A stretch of DNA of 64,000 bases from Microvirga sp. 3-52 (GCF_018383585.1 NZ_JAHAMK010000003.1:1-64000); one strand, 5' to 3'. Counted from the first letter of the stretch, positions 1 to 10,269 are shown. Notes: a model not told the origin generated them from the letters alone. Made by a program: numbers and translations.

Positions 1-71
1 TGAGGAAGGTCGCCGCGCGCACCGGCGACCAGAACACGCGCACGCAGATCAGCGGAATAGGGCTGGGGCAT
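1..71 (-). CDS. IS630-type transposase, N-terminal fragment cut by the window edge
   Basis: Only the first 23 codons are inside the window. The minus-strand reading starts at an ATG (71-69) behind a strong ribosome site (GGGAGG, about 6 bases away) and gives MPQPYSADLRARVLVA. That is the usual opening of the helix-turn-helix DNA-binding domain of IS630-family transposases, where P-Y-S-x-D-L-R is typical. Its C-terminal DDE catalytic part would lie to the left. The element's terminal repeat should lie between 72 and 145, but I could not identify it without the other end. Family assignment rests on this short stretch only. Confidence 0.55.
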   Translation of the reverse strand, partial: MPQPYSADLRARVLVAGARGDLP

Positions 72-145
72 GGCTTGCCTCCCGGGCCATATGCCTGTCA
101 ACGCACAGCCCACCCGAATGGATTCAAGTCCAGATCAAAAGCGCT

Positions 146-2896
146 TTAACTGAGCAAATCGCTGATCTCCTGCGATGTCAGAAGTTCCTGAATGGTTTTG
201 AGGCCACGCTCATTCATCGTGAGGATTGTGCCGCCACATGCACGTTCTGAGCCGGAGAATTTGTAGCTTAGGACATTGGCCGGCCGTAATCCCCCTGTCT
301 CATAGGACAGGAACCCCTGTAGCACTCCGGGACGGCTGTGGTTTCCGTTCTGTATCACAAAGCCGTCAAACCGGCCTTCGATTAGGTGCGGAATAATCCG
401 AAGCCTGTTTCTGTTGCGAATGCCGATTGCCAGATTGGCCCCCGCGAGCGCGACTGCGATATCTTCTCCGAAGTGGAGCAAGCCTTCAACGCTGATACGC
501 TTCTCTGTCGCCTGAAACTTGTCGATGACGGCAATGGTGTTCAAGTCGTCCAAACAGATTATGGCACGGGAATGGCTGTAGGACGGTCCATAGACATTCG
601 TACCGATCCGAACGGCCCATCCATTCCTGAAGGAGATTTGTGCTTCGATCCAGCCGCTTCCCGCCGATTGCTCGCGCCCATTCGGGATTGCAACATTGTG
701 TGCCCTCGACGAGAGCAGATATTGCCGGGCCGGACCGGCATCCAGAAGGCCGGATCCTCCGGGGTCCGTAATCCATCGCACGCCCCCGGCGGCATAGACG
801 AAGGCACCGCAGTCAAAATGGCCATTCTCATGACGCTGCTCATTGAAAGAGGCGCAGAGATAGCCCCAGTGAGTCTTGCGGTCGTAATGGCGGAAGGTAA
901 CCACTCCCGCGGGCTTGGATGCGAACATCCGCGGACCGGTTGGATACGACAACTCTTCCGCCAACTTGCGATCCGACAGCAACGATCTGCCATGGATGGA
1001 GATCAGCCGCCTCAGCCAGGATGCGTGATGATGGCCATGCGGCACATCCCCGAATGGGGGAAGCATGCCAGCAGGGTCAGTGATGGCAACGATGACCCGT
1101 AGCCCGTCTTTCAGGCGATCGAGCAGATGAGTTCGGAGCGCACCATTCTCTGACGTCTCTTCAAGGATGCTGACTAAGATCAAGCCGAGTGAGATGATCT
1201 CCAACCGGGAATGCTGCGATTGCTCGACCCAGAATCCTTCCGGACCGATCAAGTGATCGAAGCCATTGTGAAGTTGAGCCATCGCGATGGATGCCCAATA
1301 GGCAGCCATAGAAAAATTCGGGACGGCGCGTGCAACGGCGAGAAGCGCACTAGCTGCCCGGACTTGGAGGATCGAGTTCGTGAAAATATTCTGACTGAGA
1401 ATCTCGGCGAGAGCAAAGGCATGCCTTATTGCTTCCGAGAGAAGAATCTCCTGTCGGACTCCCGAATCTGAGACCTTGCGAACCATGCCGAGGGACAGCA
1501 GATGCAGCAGAACCTCGGTGCGCGTTGCCAAGGATAAGGGATAGGCGCTCAAGGAATCCTGAGGCTGCCCCCAGGCATTCGTCCGGGACCAGGACGTAGC
1601 AAGATCGAGCGCCCATGCGAGGCCGCCGGATTTCGGCTGCCGTGCGAGATCCAGAAGCCAAGAAAGGGATTGAAACTCCAGGCGCCAGGCCGGCGATTGG
1701 TAGGGATCTTCCGTCCATTCCAGCGTCTCGGGCACGGGCCATGGTTCATGATTGCAAAGCGTCAGACGTCCGTCGACAATGGCACTCGTTTCACCATGCT
1801 GAACGGCTCGAAGCTTGTCATGGATCGTAACGAGAGATGACAGAGCCTCACGATCTATGAGTTGCCTGAGTTTGGCGGTGCTCCTGATGGGGCGCTCGGG
1901 GTCGGAGCTTCTTTCGAGCCGTTCAAGCGCGGACCTCAGAAATGCTCGGGCATCGGCTTGATCGTCCGTCAGGATATTCTCGAGGAGAAGGTCGTCGCCG
2001 ACCGAAACTTCGAGCGGAGTCACCAGATTGATTTTGGTTTCATCTCGCCATGTCTGAAAGCCGAGGGATACCGTCGCAGCCTGCGGAGGAGGGGTAAGCT
2101 CTAACGTGAAGCGCCTCGTCTGTCGGTGAATCGGAATGTCGATGAACGGTCCGACATCCGGCGAAACGGCGACTTCCTCGTAAAGATCAGGCAACATGAT
2201 GCCCTGGACGTCACGGAAGACAATGCGGGCTAAGGCTCCATGGCCCTCCGGGTTCTCGCTGACGAGCTGCCCCCGGACGAAGAGCTTGTGCCCAGGAACA
2301 ACGGCATAGTTCAACCAGATTGGTGTGCTGTTGAGCGCTATCCATGTGCGACGAGGCGTGGCCTTGGTGGTACCCGCGGGGTCTAACTGCTCATCCGCCG
2401 AGATCGTCTGGACACCCTGGTGGAGGTGAAGGTCGCGGATCGTAAAAGGATGGGAGTTGCGCCAGCTTCGAACGGTGAGTGAAAGGCGCTTGGCAGGAGC
2501 CGGCACAAGGAATGAAACCTGAATTCTCGCCGAATGGGCTAAGTCATCGCTTCGTTCGTAATAATCGGGTCCAGCGATGTAGCAGCTATGCGGATCAATC
2601 TGCGTTCTCACGAGACCCGGCACATAGGCGAACTCGATGCTCGAACCGTCTTCGGTCAGAAAGTCGACGCCGATAGCGGCAAAGTCGTGGACAGTTCTGC
2701 TCTTCTCTTCCGGATGCCAAAAAATCCTGAAACTGAGCTCACACCACGTGTCACCCGATACATCTTTGAATTCGAAAGCTGTTCGAGACCACCGATTATG
2801 GTTTGAGACGATGCTGTCCCCATGATTGGGATTATGGAGCAATGGGTCGGGTGCCTGTTCAGGGGCGACCGGGACAATGCGTCTGACATCGGGCAT
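146..2896 (-). CDS. heparinase II/III-like protein (putative polysaccharide lyase)
   Basis: A 916-residue protein. The C-terminal third has the heparinase II/III-like signature: H689-E-N-G-H693-F-D695 followed by G-G-V-R-W-I-T-D-P-G-G and S-S-R-A-H-N-V-A-I. This family cleaves uronic-acid polysaccharides by beta-elimination or belongs to surface-polysaccharide loci. The N-terminal 300 residues look beta-rich and may bind carbohydrate; residues 350-600 are helix-rich, consistent with the toroid of these lyases. There is no clear signal peptide, so either export is unusual or the true start differs. It lies 140 bases downstream of fixJ on the same strand and could be co-transcribed. No glycosyltransferase or exopolysaccharide gene is nearby. 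The substrate cannot be inferred. Confidence 0.75.
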   Translation of the reverse strand: MPDVRRIVPVAPEQAPDPLLHNPNHGDSIVSNHNRWSRTAFEFKDVSGDTWCELSFRIFWHPEEKSRTVHDFAAIGVDFLTEDGSSIEFAYVPGLVRTQIDPHSCYIAGPDYYERSDDLAHSARIQVSFLVPAPAKRLSLTVRSWRNSHPFTIRDLHLHQGVQTISADEQLDPAGTTKATPRRTWIALNSTPIWLNYAVVPGHKLFVRGQLVSENPEGHGALARIVFRDVQGIMLPDLYEEVAVSPDVGPFIDIPIHRQTRRFTLELTPPPQAATVSLGFQTWRDETKINLVTPLEVSVGDDLLLENILTDDQADARAFLRSALERLERSSDPERPIRSTAKLRQLIDREALSSLVTIHDKLRAVQHGETSAIVDGRLTLCNHEPWPVPETLEWTEDPYQSPAWRLEFQSLSWLLDLARQPKSGGLAWALDLATSWSRTNAWGQPQDSLSAYPLSLATRTEVLLHLLSLGMVRKVSDSGVRQEILLSEAIRHAFALAEILSQNIFTNSILQVRAASALLAVARAVPNFSMAAYWASIAMAQLHNGFDHLIGPEGFWVEQSQHSRLEIISLGLILVSILEETSENGALRTHLLDRLKDGLRVIVAITDPAGMLPPFGDVPHGHHHASWLRRLISIHGRSLLSDRKLAEELSYPTGPRMFASKPAGVVTFRHYDRKTHWGYLCASFNEQRHENGHFDCGAFVYAAGGVRWITDPGGSGLLDAGPARQYLLSSRAHNVAIPNGREQSAGSGWIEAQISFRNGWAVRIGTNVYGPSYSHSRAIICLDDLNTIAVIDKFQATEKRISVEGLLHFGEDIAVALAGANLAIGIRNRNRLRIIPHLIEGRFDGFVIQNGNHSRPGVLQGFLSYETGGLRPANVLSYKFSGSERACGGTILTMNERGLKTIQELLTSQEISDLLS

Positions 2897-3036
2897 GGAG
2901 ATACCAAATTCTCTACCGAGGCGGATGATGGCCCAGCAAGGATATACGGAGCAGCTCTGGGAGCCTTGCAGTCGGAAGGCGAAAGTGTACGAGCAGCAGG
3001 CGGTCAGGTGCGCGAGCCGTGGCGCGAGGCATCTGT

Positions 3037-3657
3037 TCAGCTGCCGGTCGCCACTTCTAGGAACAAGGCCATCCGGATGAGTTCGGAGAGACTCTTGGCT
3101 TCCATCTTGGCCATCACGTTGGAGCGGTGAATCTCCACGGTCCGGATGCTGATGTTCAGCTCGTGAGCGATCATCTTATTCGCTTTTCCTGCCACGAGAC
3201 CATCGAGCACCTGGCGCTCCCGCTGGGATAGGGATTGCAGCCGAGCTTGAGTCCGGAGAAGCTCCTGGTTCTTGCGCACACTTTTTTCATCGCACACCAG
3301 CGCGAAGCGTACCACCTCCAGGAATCGATCTTCCCTGAACGGCTTCTCGAGAAAGTCGATGGCCCCGGCCTTCATGGCTTCGACGGCAAGAGGGATATCA
3401 GCGTGCCCCGTCATGACCACAACGGGGACATTGAGGCCGCGTCCATGGAGGCGACGGATGAAGTCTAGCCCGTCGATGCCAGGCATGCGAACATCCGTAA
3501 CGATACAGCATTGGCCGGGATCTTTCACTTCGTCGAGAAAGGCCTTGGCCGATTCATATAGGCGAACGTTCAGGCCAGCCGACACCAGCAGGAAGGACAG
3601 GGCCTTACGCACACCAACGTCATCATCCACCACATACACGATCGGCGTGCTCGACAC
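3037..3657 (-). CDS. fixJ: FixJ-family response regulator
   Basis: A 206-residue two-domain regulator. It has an N-terminal receiver (D11-D12-D13 acidic pocket, phospho-acceptor D55 in T-D-V-R-M-P, conserved T and K further on) and a C-terminal LuxR-type helix-turn-helix (L-S-x-R-E-R-Q-V-L, then I-R-T-V-E-I-H-R). The reading frame is open further upstream, but the GTG at 3657 is chosen because AAGGAGG lies about 9 bases before it and the receiver fold starts there. It overlaps the end of the kinase gene by 35 bases, so the two are translationally linked. Known FixJ proteins activate transcription when phosphorylated by FixL under low oxygen. The targets here are unknown; the gene sits between a lyase gene and a flagellar cluster rather than beside fixK or fixNOQP. 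Confidence 0.9.
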   Translation of the reverse strand: MSSTPIVYVVDDDVGVRKALSFLLVSAGLNVRLYESAKAFLDEVKDPGQCCIVTDVRMPGIDGLDFIRRLHGRGLNVPVVVMTGHADIPLAVEAMKAGAIDFLEKPFREDRFLEVVRFALVCDEKSVRKNQELLRTQARLQSLSQRERQVLDGLVAGKANKMIAHELNISIRTVEIHRSNVMAKMEAKSLSELIRMALFLEVATGS

Positions 3658-6370
3658 TGGCCAAGTCCTCCTTATCGACAGTTCTAAGAGTGAAGTGAAA
3701 ACTGGTTCCCTCGCCGGGAACTGAATCTGCCCAGATCTTGCCGCCGTGGGATTCGACAATCGTCCGGCTGATCGAGAGGCCGACCCCCATGCCACTCTGT
3801 TTCGTGGTGGTAAATGGCTTGAACAGGTTCTTCAAGACTTCCGGGGCAATCCCCGAACCGGTGTCCTGCACGCTGATCTGAACCAAGGTATTTGATTCGA
3901 CGGCTCGGGCACGAATGATCAGTTCGCGTTGGCTCACCTCCTGCATCGCTTCGATGGCGTTGCGGATGAGGTTGAGCAGCACCTGCTGGATCTGAACGCG
4001 GTTGACGAACACCAGAGGGCTTTCCGGAGGAAAGTCGAACTCGACCTTGACCTCCTTTTCCTTGGCTCCCACCAGAGCCAAGGCGCTGGCCTCCTCGACC
4101 AGTCGCTGAAGGCCTTCGATCTGATGCTCGCTGCCACCGCGGGCCACGAACTCGCGCAGCTGACGGATGACTTCGCCGGCACGCAGGGCTTCCTCCGCGG
4201 CCTCGTTGACCGCATGCTTGACAAGGGCGGCCTTCTCGCCTTCGACATCGCTCAGGATGAGGCCGCAGCCCTTGAGGTAGCTGGTGATCGCAGTCAGCGG
4301 CTGGTTGATTTCATGAGCCAGGGTCGACCCCATCTCACCGAGGGCCGTGAAGCGTGACATGTAGGCAAGCTCGGATTGCAATTCTTGCATCCGCGTTTCG
4401 GTTCGCTGGCGCTCCGTCAGATCGCGAATGAAGGCGGTGAAGAAGCGCTCGCCGTCCGACTCCATTTCGCCAACCTGGACCTCCATCGGAAAGGTCGAGC
4501 CGTCCTTGCGCTGGGCAACGGCGACACGACCGCTCCCGATGATGTGGCGCTCCCCGGTCTCGCGATACCGGCGGATATAACCGTCATGCTGCTCGCGGTA
4601 AGGCAGGGGCATCAGGAATTTCACGTTCGTGCCGATGACTTCCTCGGGCCGGTAGCCGAACATATGCACGGCTGTGGCACTGAAGGACCGGATGACGCCT
4701 CCTTCATCGGCCACGACCATGGCATCCGGAACGGTCTCCAGAATCGATCTGAGATGTGCTTCCCGCGTACGCAACCGCTCTTCGCTCGAGCGCAAAGCAT
4801 TCTCAGCCAATTTGCGCTCGGTAATATCCTGAACTGTCCCGATCTTGCGAATGGGCCGGCCGTTCTCATCGACCAGTGTGCGGCCGATCGCCGAGACCCA
4901 TCGTTCGGCACCCGTATCAGCGCGGATAATACGGAACGTTCCGCTATAGGTCAGGTTAGTGCCGAGCTCGTCGGCATAGAACGAGTTCTCCATTCGGCCG
5001 CGGTCATCGGGATGGATGCAGCCGAGCACGATCTCACGGGTGATGATGGCATCCGATGCCAAGCCCAGGATCTGACGAGCTTCCGGCATCCATTGATGGT
5101 GGCCCGTCACAAGATCCTGGTCCCAGATGCCGAGAGCCGTCGTCTCGATCGCCAAGCGCAGCCGTTCTTCACTGCTGCGAAGCTTCATCTCCGCCAATCG
5201 CTGGTCATGAATATCCGTGATTGTTCCGACCCACTCCTGGACGACGCCTTCCTCACCCAGAAGCGGCACGGCTCTGGTCAGAACCCAACGATATTTTCCA
5301 TCCGCACGCCGAACACGGAATTCGAGGACACCAGGCTCTTCCGAGAGGCGGGTGGCTTGCCATTGTACAATGAATTTTTCACGGTCATCCGGATGCACGG
5401 CATCGAGAAATCCATGGCCCGTAATTTCCCCTCTCGCTTGGCCGGTAAACGCCTCCCAGCCCCAGCCTTTCGTGATCGAGCCGCCGGTGGTGGCGCGCCA
5501 GACAATGGCGGCACTCGCCTCGATCAGGGCGCGGTATTGCTCCTCGCTTTGACGGAGGCGCTCGGCGGCCGATTTCTGCTCATGGATATCTGTGACCGTG
5601 CCGACCCACTCCTGCACGATGCCATCAGGATCTCGGAGAGGGACTGCCCTGGTCAGAACCCATCGATACGTACCGTTGGACTGCCGCATCCGGTATTCGC
5701 TGGTCCCGGATTCCTCCGAGGCGAGCGTTTCCAGCCAAGTCGAGGTCAGTCGCTCACGGTCTTCGGGGTGAACGGCATTGAGCCAAGTGAAATCCTTGGC
5801 TTCGCTGAGGGCCTGACTGTCGGAAGTTTCCCAGTCAGACACGCCATCGATGATCGAGCCGTCTGGGGAGGCTCGCCAGACCATCGCGGCACTTGCTTCG
5901 ATCAGTGCCCGATACCGCTCCTCTTGCGTCTTCAAGGCGGCCTCCGCGGCCATGAAGCGGCTGATGTCGCGGGATGTCAGAACATAGTTGCAGATGCTTC
6001 CAACATCATCTTCGACGGCGTCAATTGTTATTCGACACAGGAGATTGATTCCATTCTTCGTCGTGCAGCGGATCTGGTCTGCCGAATGACCGAAACGTTC
6101 GGCCGCTCTCAGATCCTGCGCAGGCTTTCCGCGTATTGCGGCCTCAGACGTGTAAAGACAGGAAACATGACGGCCGATAACCTCATCTGCTTTCCAGCCA
6201 TAGATGCGTTCCGCGCCGATGTTCCACGATACGATGTTTCCATTGCGGTCGAGCGTGACCAAGGCGAAGTCACGGATGGAATTGAGGACGCGAGTGGAAT
6301 CGGCGACTTGCTGAGCGTCTCGCGCAGATCGCACCCTCATTCCCTCGCTTAGCGCAGAAATATGAGTCAT
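3623..6370 (-). CDS. fixL: FixL-like multi-PAS histidine kinase with a conserved haem-pocket PAS
   Basis: About 915 residues with five PAS domains (roughly 30-140, 150-270, 275-400, 405-530, 540-655), then HisKA (H686 in L-A-H-E-I-N-Q-P-L) and a HATPase domain (N-box [24 protein letters not shown]). The fifth PAS and kinase core follow Bradyrhizobium FixL closely. The proximal haem histidine (His200 there) corresponds to H595 in Q-H-D-G-Y, and Arg206, His214 and Arg220 correspond to R601, H609 and R615. So an oxygen- or NO-sensing haem is likely. PAS2 and PAS3 are near-duplicates (both contain [11 protein letters not shown]). No transmembrane segment is seen, so it is probably cytosolic. The ATG at 6370 follows GGGGGA; an in-frame ATG at 6385 is also possible. 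Confidence 0.88.
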   Translation of the reverse strand: MTHISALSEGMRVRSARDAQQVADSTRVLNSIRDFALVTLDRNGNIVSWNIGAERIYGWKADEVIGRHVSCLYTSEAAIRGKPAQDLRAAERFGHSADQIRCTTKNGINLLCRITIDAVEDDVGSICNYVLTSRDISRFMAAEAALKTQEERYRALIEASAAMVWRASPDGSIIDGVSDWETSDSQALSEAKDFTWLNAVHPEDRERLTSTWLETLASEESGTSEYRMRQSNGTYRWVLTRAVPLRDPDGIVQEWVGTVTDIHEQKSAAERLRQSEEQYRALIEASAAIVWRATTGGSITKGWGWEAFTGQARGEITGHGFLDAVHPDDREKFIVQWQATRLSEEPGVLEFRVRRADGKYRWVLTRAVPLLGEEGVVQEWVGTITDIHDQRLAEMKLRSSEERLRLAIETTALGIWDQDLVTGHHQWMPEARQILGLASDAIITREIVLGCIHPDDRGRMENSFYADELGTNLTYSGTFRIIRADTGAERWVSAIGRTLVDENGRPIRKIGTVQDITERKLAENALRSSEERLRTREAHLRSILETVPDAMVVADEGGVIRSFSATAVHMFGYRPEEVIGTNVKFLMPLPYREQHDGYIRRYRETGERHIIGSGRVAVAQRKDGSTFPMEVQVGEMESDGERFFTAFIRDLTERQRTETRMQELQSELAYMSRFTALGEMGSTLAHEINQPLTAITSYLKGCGLILSDVEGEKAALVKHAVNEAAEEALRAGEVIRQLREFVARGGSEHQIEGLQRLVEEASALALVGAKEKEVKVEFDFPPESPLVFVNRVQIQQVLLNLIRNAIEAMQEVSQRELIIRARAVESNTLVQISVQDTGSGIAPEVLKNLFKPFTTTKQSGMGVGLSISRTIVESHGGKIWADSVPGEGTSFHFTLRTVDKEDLASVEHADRVCGG

Positions 6371-6750
6371 CGTCCCCCAACCCATTCGCCGCGTCGCGCG
6401 TAAACTCCAGGCTCAAAGCAGCTTTATCGGTATGCCTGTTCGTTAACAAAAAGTCACGACTGGTGTTGCAAGCCCTTCTTGAAGGGAGCGGTTCGAAAAT
6501 CAACAGCATTGGATGTGGCATCGTGGCGCTGAGGCGCTCGTCAACCTGCAATCGCCCGAGCTTAATAACGAAATTACATTTCTTCCCTTGGGAGTCACAA
6601 AGCTGCCCTGTATTTCGGATGTCGGACACCTCGCGTCTCATGTGCCGCATCGTTTAAAGAGAAACTCGATCTCTCAGGCCACGAACAGGTCAGCCTCGTG
6701 CAAGGTTGGAGGCTTAAATCCCTCTTTACCATATTCGCCCGGAGACCCCT
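6371..6750. other. divergent intergenic region between fixL and flgB
   Basis: About 380 bases between two divergent operons, with no convincing gene. It should hold promoters for both directions. Visible structure: a tight inverted repeat CCCTTC-TT-GAAGGG at 6473-6486, an AT-rich tract around 6560-6580 (TTAATAACGAAATTAC), a short inverted repeat AGAGA/TCTCT near 6657-6673, and the CtrA-like box listed separately at 6714-6730. No sigma-54 type GG-N10-GC element is convincing here. Confidence 0.5.
6714..6730 (+). promoter_or_regulatory. CtrA-like box upstream of flgB
   Basis: TTAA-ATCCCTC-TTTACC fits the alphaproteobacterial CtrA motif TTAA-N7-TTAACC with one mismatch. It ends 20 bases before the flgB GTG. 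Similar boxes lie upstream of motA and flgE. The short distance to the start codon is odd for an activator site at -35, so it could be a repressor site or a chance match. Confidence 0.4.
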
Positions 6751-7137
6751 GTGACGGCACCTGTCTATCTGTTCGATTTGGCATCGCGACAGGCGCAATG
6801 GCTTGCTGCGCGCCAGACGACGATTTCCGGCAATGTCGCCAATGCCAATACCCCTAGCTATCGGGCCAGGGATATTGAGCCTTTTGCCGACATTCTGGAC
6901 AAAACCAAGTTGATCATGGCTTCGACGAACGACAGCCATATCGGCTTTTCCCCGTCGAAGGCCGAGGCAAACAAAGTCAAGAAGGCCGACAGCTGGGACA
7001 CTGTCTATTCCAAGAACTCGGTCAGCCTCGAGCAGGAACTGCTCAAGTCGGGTGAGGTCAACCGGCAGCATTCATTGAACACAAGCATCGTGAAGTCATT
7101 CCACCGCATGCTGATGTCGAGCGTAAGGACTGCGTGA
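6751..7137 (+). CDS. flgB: flagellar basal-body rod protein FlgB
   Basis: A 128-residue proximal rod protein that assembles in the periplasm after export through the flagellar type III apparatus. The N-terminal rod motif is clear ([13 protein letters not shown], then [14 protein letters not shown]), and length matches alphaproteobacterial FlgB. There is no cleavable signal peptide, as expected for an export substrate of this type. The GTG start at 6751 follows CCCGGAGACCCCT, giving a GGAG ribosome site. It is the first gene of the plus-strand flagellar block, and its TGA overlaps the flgC ATG. Confidence 0.95.
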   Translation: MTAPVYLFDLASRQAQWLAARQTTISGNVANANTPSYRARDIEPFADILDKTKLIMASTNDSHIGFSPSKAEANKVKKADSWDTVYSKNSVSLEQELLKSGEVNRQHSLNTSIVKSFHRMLMSSVRTA

Positions 7138-7553
7138 TGATCGATCCATTAGTTGCATCCGGAAAGTTGTCGAGCTCCGGTCTGGAGGCCCAATCGGCGC
7201 GTCTGCGCGTCATTTCGGAGAATATCGCCAACGCGCAATCGACAGGGCGCACGCCCGGCTCCGATCCTTATACCCGCAAGACGATCACCTTCAAATCCGA
7301 GCTCGACCGAACGCTCGGAGCAGCCTCGGTCACTGTCAAGGATGTCGGGCATGACGAGTCCGCTTTTCCGGTCGAATACGATCCCGGCAACCCCGCAGCG
7401 GACGAGAATGGCATGGTCAAGAAGCCGAATGTCAACATGCTGATCGAGATGGCCGACATGCGGGAAGCCAACCGATCGTACCAGGCCAACCTGCAGATGA
7501 TGAAGCAGGCCAGAGCCATGATCTCCGCAACAATCGATCTCATAAGAGGCTGA
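7137..7553 (+). CDS. flgC: flagellar basal-body rod protein FlgC
   Basis: A 138-residue proximal rod protein. It has the N-terminal rod domain ([19 protein letters not shown]) and the matching C-terminal helix ([16 protein letters not shown]) that form the coiled-coil layer of rod subunits. I chose the ATG at 7137, which overlaps the flgB stop as TGATG. A GTG three bases earlier is the alternative and would add one residue. Translational coupling to flgB is therefore likely. Length and motifs are ordinary for the family. Confidence 0.95.
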   Translation: MIDPLVASGKLSSSGLEAQSARLRVISENIANAQSTGRTPGSDPYTRKTITFKSELDRTLGAASVTVKDVGHDESAFPVEYDPGNPAADENGMVKKPNVNMLIEMADMREANRSYQANLQMMKQARAMISATIDLIRG

Positions 7554-7554
7554 T

Positions 7555-7884
7555 ATGGTCAGCGCAGTATCCTCCATCTCGTCCATGATTGATCGCCCTA
7601 CGGCGGTCGCAGCGATTCCAACCTTCGGCGCCTCACCGGCGGCAGGTGTAGTTTCCGGCGCGTCTCAGGCAAGCTTCACCGATATGATGGCTCAAGTGGC
7701 GACAAGTGCGGTCGACACCTTGAAGGCCGGTGAAGCCGCATCGATTGCGGGAATCCAGGGGAAAGCCTCGGTCCAGCAGGTGGTCGAGGCAGTGATGTCG
7801 GCCGAGCAGACGCTTCAGACGGCCATCGCGATCCGTGACAAGGTCGTTGCGGCTTATCAAGAAATTGCGCGGATGGCGATTTAA
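7555..7884 (+). CDS. fliE: flagellar hook-basal body complex protein FliE
   Basis: A 109-residue protein forming the junction between the FliF MS ring and the rod. The diagnostic C-terminal half is present: S-F-T-D-M-M near residue 40, then [17 protein letters not shown] and [12 protein letters not shown]. The N-terminal part is rich in Ser, Ala and Pro and probably disordered. It starts one base after the flgC stop, which implies co-translation. It sits in the usual flgB-flgC-fliE order. Confidence 0.94.
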   Translation: MVSAVSSISSMIDRPTAVAAIPTFGASPAAGVVSGASQASFTDMMAQVATSAVDTLKAGEAASIAGIQGKASVQQVVEAVMSAEQTLQTAIAIRDKVVAAYQEIARMAI

Positions 7885-7894
7885 GGAGATCCAA

Positions 7895-8683
7895 ATGAGA
7901 GCGCTTGCGATTGCTGCCACAGGCATGAATGCACAGCAGCTTAACGTCGAGGTCATTGCCAACAATATCTCGAACGTTAACACCACCGCCTTCAAAGGAG
8001 CGCGGGCAGAGTTCACGGATCTCCTCTATCAGACCGAGCGGTCCCAGGCGATTCCCAATCAGGCCGGATCGAGCCCGGTCCCGGAGGGAGCCATGCTGGG
8101 TCTCGGCGTCCGCACTGCGGCGATCCGGAACCTGCATCGCCAGGGATCTCTGACCAACACGTCGAACCAGTTCGATCTTGCTTTAAACGGCCGCGGCTGG
8201 TTTCAAGTGGATTCTCCCAACGGCGAGACCGTTTACACCCGCGCAGGTTCCTTCAACAAGAATGGCGACGGGCAACTCGTCACACTCGACGGCTATACGC
8301 TTAATCCACCGATCATCATTCCGCCGAACACGCTCGACGTTACGATCAACGAATCCGGTGAAATCTTCGCAAAGGTCGACGGCCAGGCTCAGCCTCAGAA
8401 TCTCGGACAGCTAACGCTTGCGAACTTCGCAAACGATGCCGGCCTGGAGCCGATCGGCAGCAATTATTACCGCGAAACCCTCGCATCTGGCGCGCCGGCC
8501 GTCGGAATTCCGGCCGATCCAGGATTTGGAAAGATCCACCAGGGCTATCTTGAAGCCTCCAACGTCGATCCGATCAAGGAAATCACGAACCTGATTTCCG
8601 CTCAGCGCGCCTTCGAGATGAACTCCAAGGTGATCCAGGCCGCCGATGACATGGCCGGCACCGTTTCCAAGGGCATCCGCTAA
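7895..8683 (+). CDS. flgG: flagellar distal rod protein FlgG
   Basis: A 262-residue distal rod subunit. N-terminal signature [16 protein letters not shown] is followed by [12 protein letters not shown]; the C-terminal signature is [13 protein letters not shown] and then [10 protein letters not shown]. The frame is open 60 bases further upstream, but AAGGAG lies about 6 bases before the ATG at 7895, and the conserved rod helix starts there. Family length is 260-262, an exact fit. It is separated from flgF, which lies near 25.7 kb in a different operon. Confidence 0.96.
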   Translation: MRALAIAATGMNAQQLNVEVIANNISNVNTTAFKGARAEFTDLLYQTERSQAIPNQAGSSPVPEGAMLGLGVRTAAIRNLHRQGSLTNTSNQFDLALNGRGWFQVDSPNGETVYTRAGSFNKNGDGQLVTLDGYTLNPPIIIPPNTLDVTINESGEIFAKVDGQAQPQNLGQLTLANFANDAGLEPIGSNYYRETLASGAPAVGIPADPGFGKIHQGYLEASNVDPIKEITNLISAQRAFEMNSKVIQAADDMAGTVSKGIR

Positions 8684-8707
8684 GCGCGGAAACCGGGTGA
8701 TAGACTC

Positions 8708-9169
8708 ATGAAGCATCCCCTTCACATGGCTCTCGTGGCAAGTGCCATCGTCGTGTCAACCTCACAGGTTGCCACGGCTGAAGAGCGCATTCTCCCGGTT
8801 CCCGCGATCACCATCTATCCTGGCGACACGATCAATGAGTCGATGCTCAAGGATCGGACGTTTCCGGAAAACTACCGCTACCGGACTGCCGTCATCGAAT
8901 CGCCTCGGGTTCTTGCGGGGAAGATGGCACGCCGGACTCTTCTGCCCGGAGAGCCGATCCCGATGAATGCGGTCGACGATCCCAAGCTTGTGACACGAGG
9001 CGTCCAAGCCCAGATCATGTTCGAGGAGGGGGGGCTCTCCATCATGGGGACCGGAATCCCGCTCCAGTCCGGGACGCTGGGCGAGACGATCCAGGTCAAG
9101 AACGTCGATAGTGGTCGAATCATCACCGGTCGGGTCCAGCCCGACGGCAGGATCCGGATTGGATTCTAG
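8708..9169 (+). CDS. flgA: flagellar P-ring assembly chaperone FlgA
   Basis: A 153-residue periplasmic protein that helps FlgI polymerise into the P ring. It has a Sec signal peptide (residues 1-24, ending near V-A-T-A) and an SAF-like domain containing P-A-I-T-I-Y-P-G-D-T-I and later A-R-R-T-L-L-P-G-E-P-I. The C-terminal half carries G-T-I-G-E-T-I-like and N-V-D-S-G-R-I-I-T-G-R-V motifs typical of FlgA. It lies two bases upstream of flgI, its partner. Confidence 0.92.
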   Translation: MKHPLHMALVASAIVVSTSQVATAEERILPVPAITIYPGDTINESMLKDRTFPENYRYRTAVIESPRVLAGKMARRTLLPGEPIPMNAVDDPKLVTRGVQAQIMFEEGGLSIMGTGIPLQSGTLGETIQVKNVDSGRIITGRVQPDGRIRIGF

Positions 9170-9171
9170 TC

Positions 9172-10269
9172 ATGCTCCGCATCATACTTCTCCTCGTCGC
9201 GGTTTTCGCTTCCTTCCAGTCTTATGCTGCAACGCGCATCAAGGATGTGGCGGCCGTTCAGGGTGTGCGCGACAACCAGTTGATCGGCTACGGCCTCGTC
9301 ATGGGTCTGCAGGGAACGGGCGATACGCTTCGCAATTCCCAATTCACCGAGCAGTCCCTTCAGTCGATGCTGGACCGGATGGGCGTCAATGTCCGCGACA
9401 TCAATCTCCGTACGCGCAATGTGGCGGCCGTCATCGTCACCGCCGATCTTCCGCCATTCGTGGGAGCAGGATCTCGCATCGATGTAACGGTCACGTCGAT
9501 GGGCGATGCAACTTCTTTGAAGGGTGGCACTCTGATGCTCACGGCCCTGCAAGGCGGCGATGGGCAGGTCTATGCGGTTGCACAGGGTGCGATTGCCGTA
9601 TCCGGCTTTTCCGCACAAGGGCAGGCTGAGACGTTGACATCGGGCGTCGCAACGGCCGGCCGTATCCCGAACGGTGCTCTCATCGAGAGGGAAGTGCAGG
9701 GCGGCTTCAATACCGTTGGGCCCATGGCCTTCGAACTCAAGAACCCCGACTATAAGACCGCCACGCTGATCACGGATGCGATCAACCAATACTCGCAGCA
9801 GCGCTACGGCGTCCGTGTCGCATCGCCTCGCGATTTTCGCACGGTCGTCCTGCAGAAACCGAAGAACGTTGCAGCAACCCGCTTCATTGCCGAACTGGGT
9901 GACCTCGAGATCAGGCCGGACACCCCGGCCCGTATCGTCGTCGACCAAAGGACCGGAACGGTGGTGATTGGAAAGAACGTTCAGATCTCGACGGTGGCGA
10001 TCACGCACGGAGCTCTGACGATTCGCGTGACCGAAACACCCGAAGTGTCGCAGCCCGATCCGTTCTCAATGGGGCAGACCGTGGTCGTGCCACGCACTCA
10101 GATCACTGCGGCGGAAGAGAGAGTTCCTCTTGCGATTGTCCGGGGTGCGGATCTGCAGACCCTCGTCAAAGGATTGAACCAGATGGGCCTCAAGCCGTCC
10201 GATGTGATTGCGATCCTCCAGGCGGTCAAGACGGCGGGAGCCCTTCAGGCGGAGCTGGTGATTCAATGA
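9172..10269 (+). CDS. flgI: flagellar P-ring protein FlgI
   Basis: A 365-residue periplasmic P-ring subunit around the rod in the peptidoglycan layer. A Sec signal peptide covers residues 1-20. The strongly conserved start of the mature protein follows (R-I-K-D-V-A, then N-Q-L-I-G-Y-G-L-V-M-G-L-Q-G-T-G-D). The C-terminal end L-K-P-S-D-V-I-A-I-L-Q-A-V-K is also typical. Its stop overlaps the next ATG as ATGA, so motE is translationally coupled. Confidence 0.96.
   Translation: MLRIILLLVAVFASFQSYAATRIKDVAAVQGVRDNQLIGYGLVMGLQGTGDTLRNSQFTEQSLQSMLDRMGVNVRDINLRTRNVAAVIVTADLPPFVGAGSRIDVTVTSMGDATSLKGGTLMLTALQGGDGQVYAVAQGAIAVSGFSAQGQAETLTSGVATAGRIPNGALIEREVQGGFNTVGPMAFELKNPDYKTATLITDAINQYSQQRYGVRVASPRDFRTVVLQKPKNVAATRFIAELGDLEIRPDTPARIVVDQRTGTVVIGKNVQISTVAITHGALTIRVTETPEVSQPDPFSMGQTVVVPRTQITAAEERVPLAIVRGADLQTLVKGLNQMGLKPSDVIAILQAVKTAGALQAELVIQ

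Noticed and set aside
4376-6352. A 658-codon open frame antisense to the fixL gene
   Set aside because: Its codons mirror the PAS-encoding frame on the other strand; it has no domain and no ribosome site. High GC gives long antisense frames.
6560-6577. TTAA-N7-ATTA as a further CtrA box before flgB
   Set aside because: Two core mismatches; the match at 6714 is better, and AT-rich DNA gives such hits by chance.
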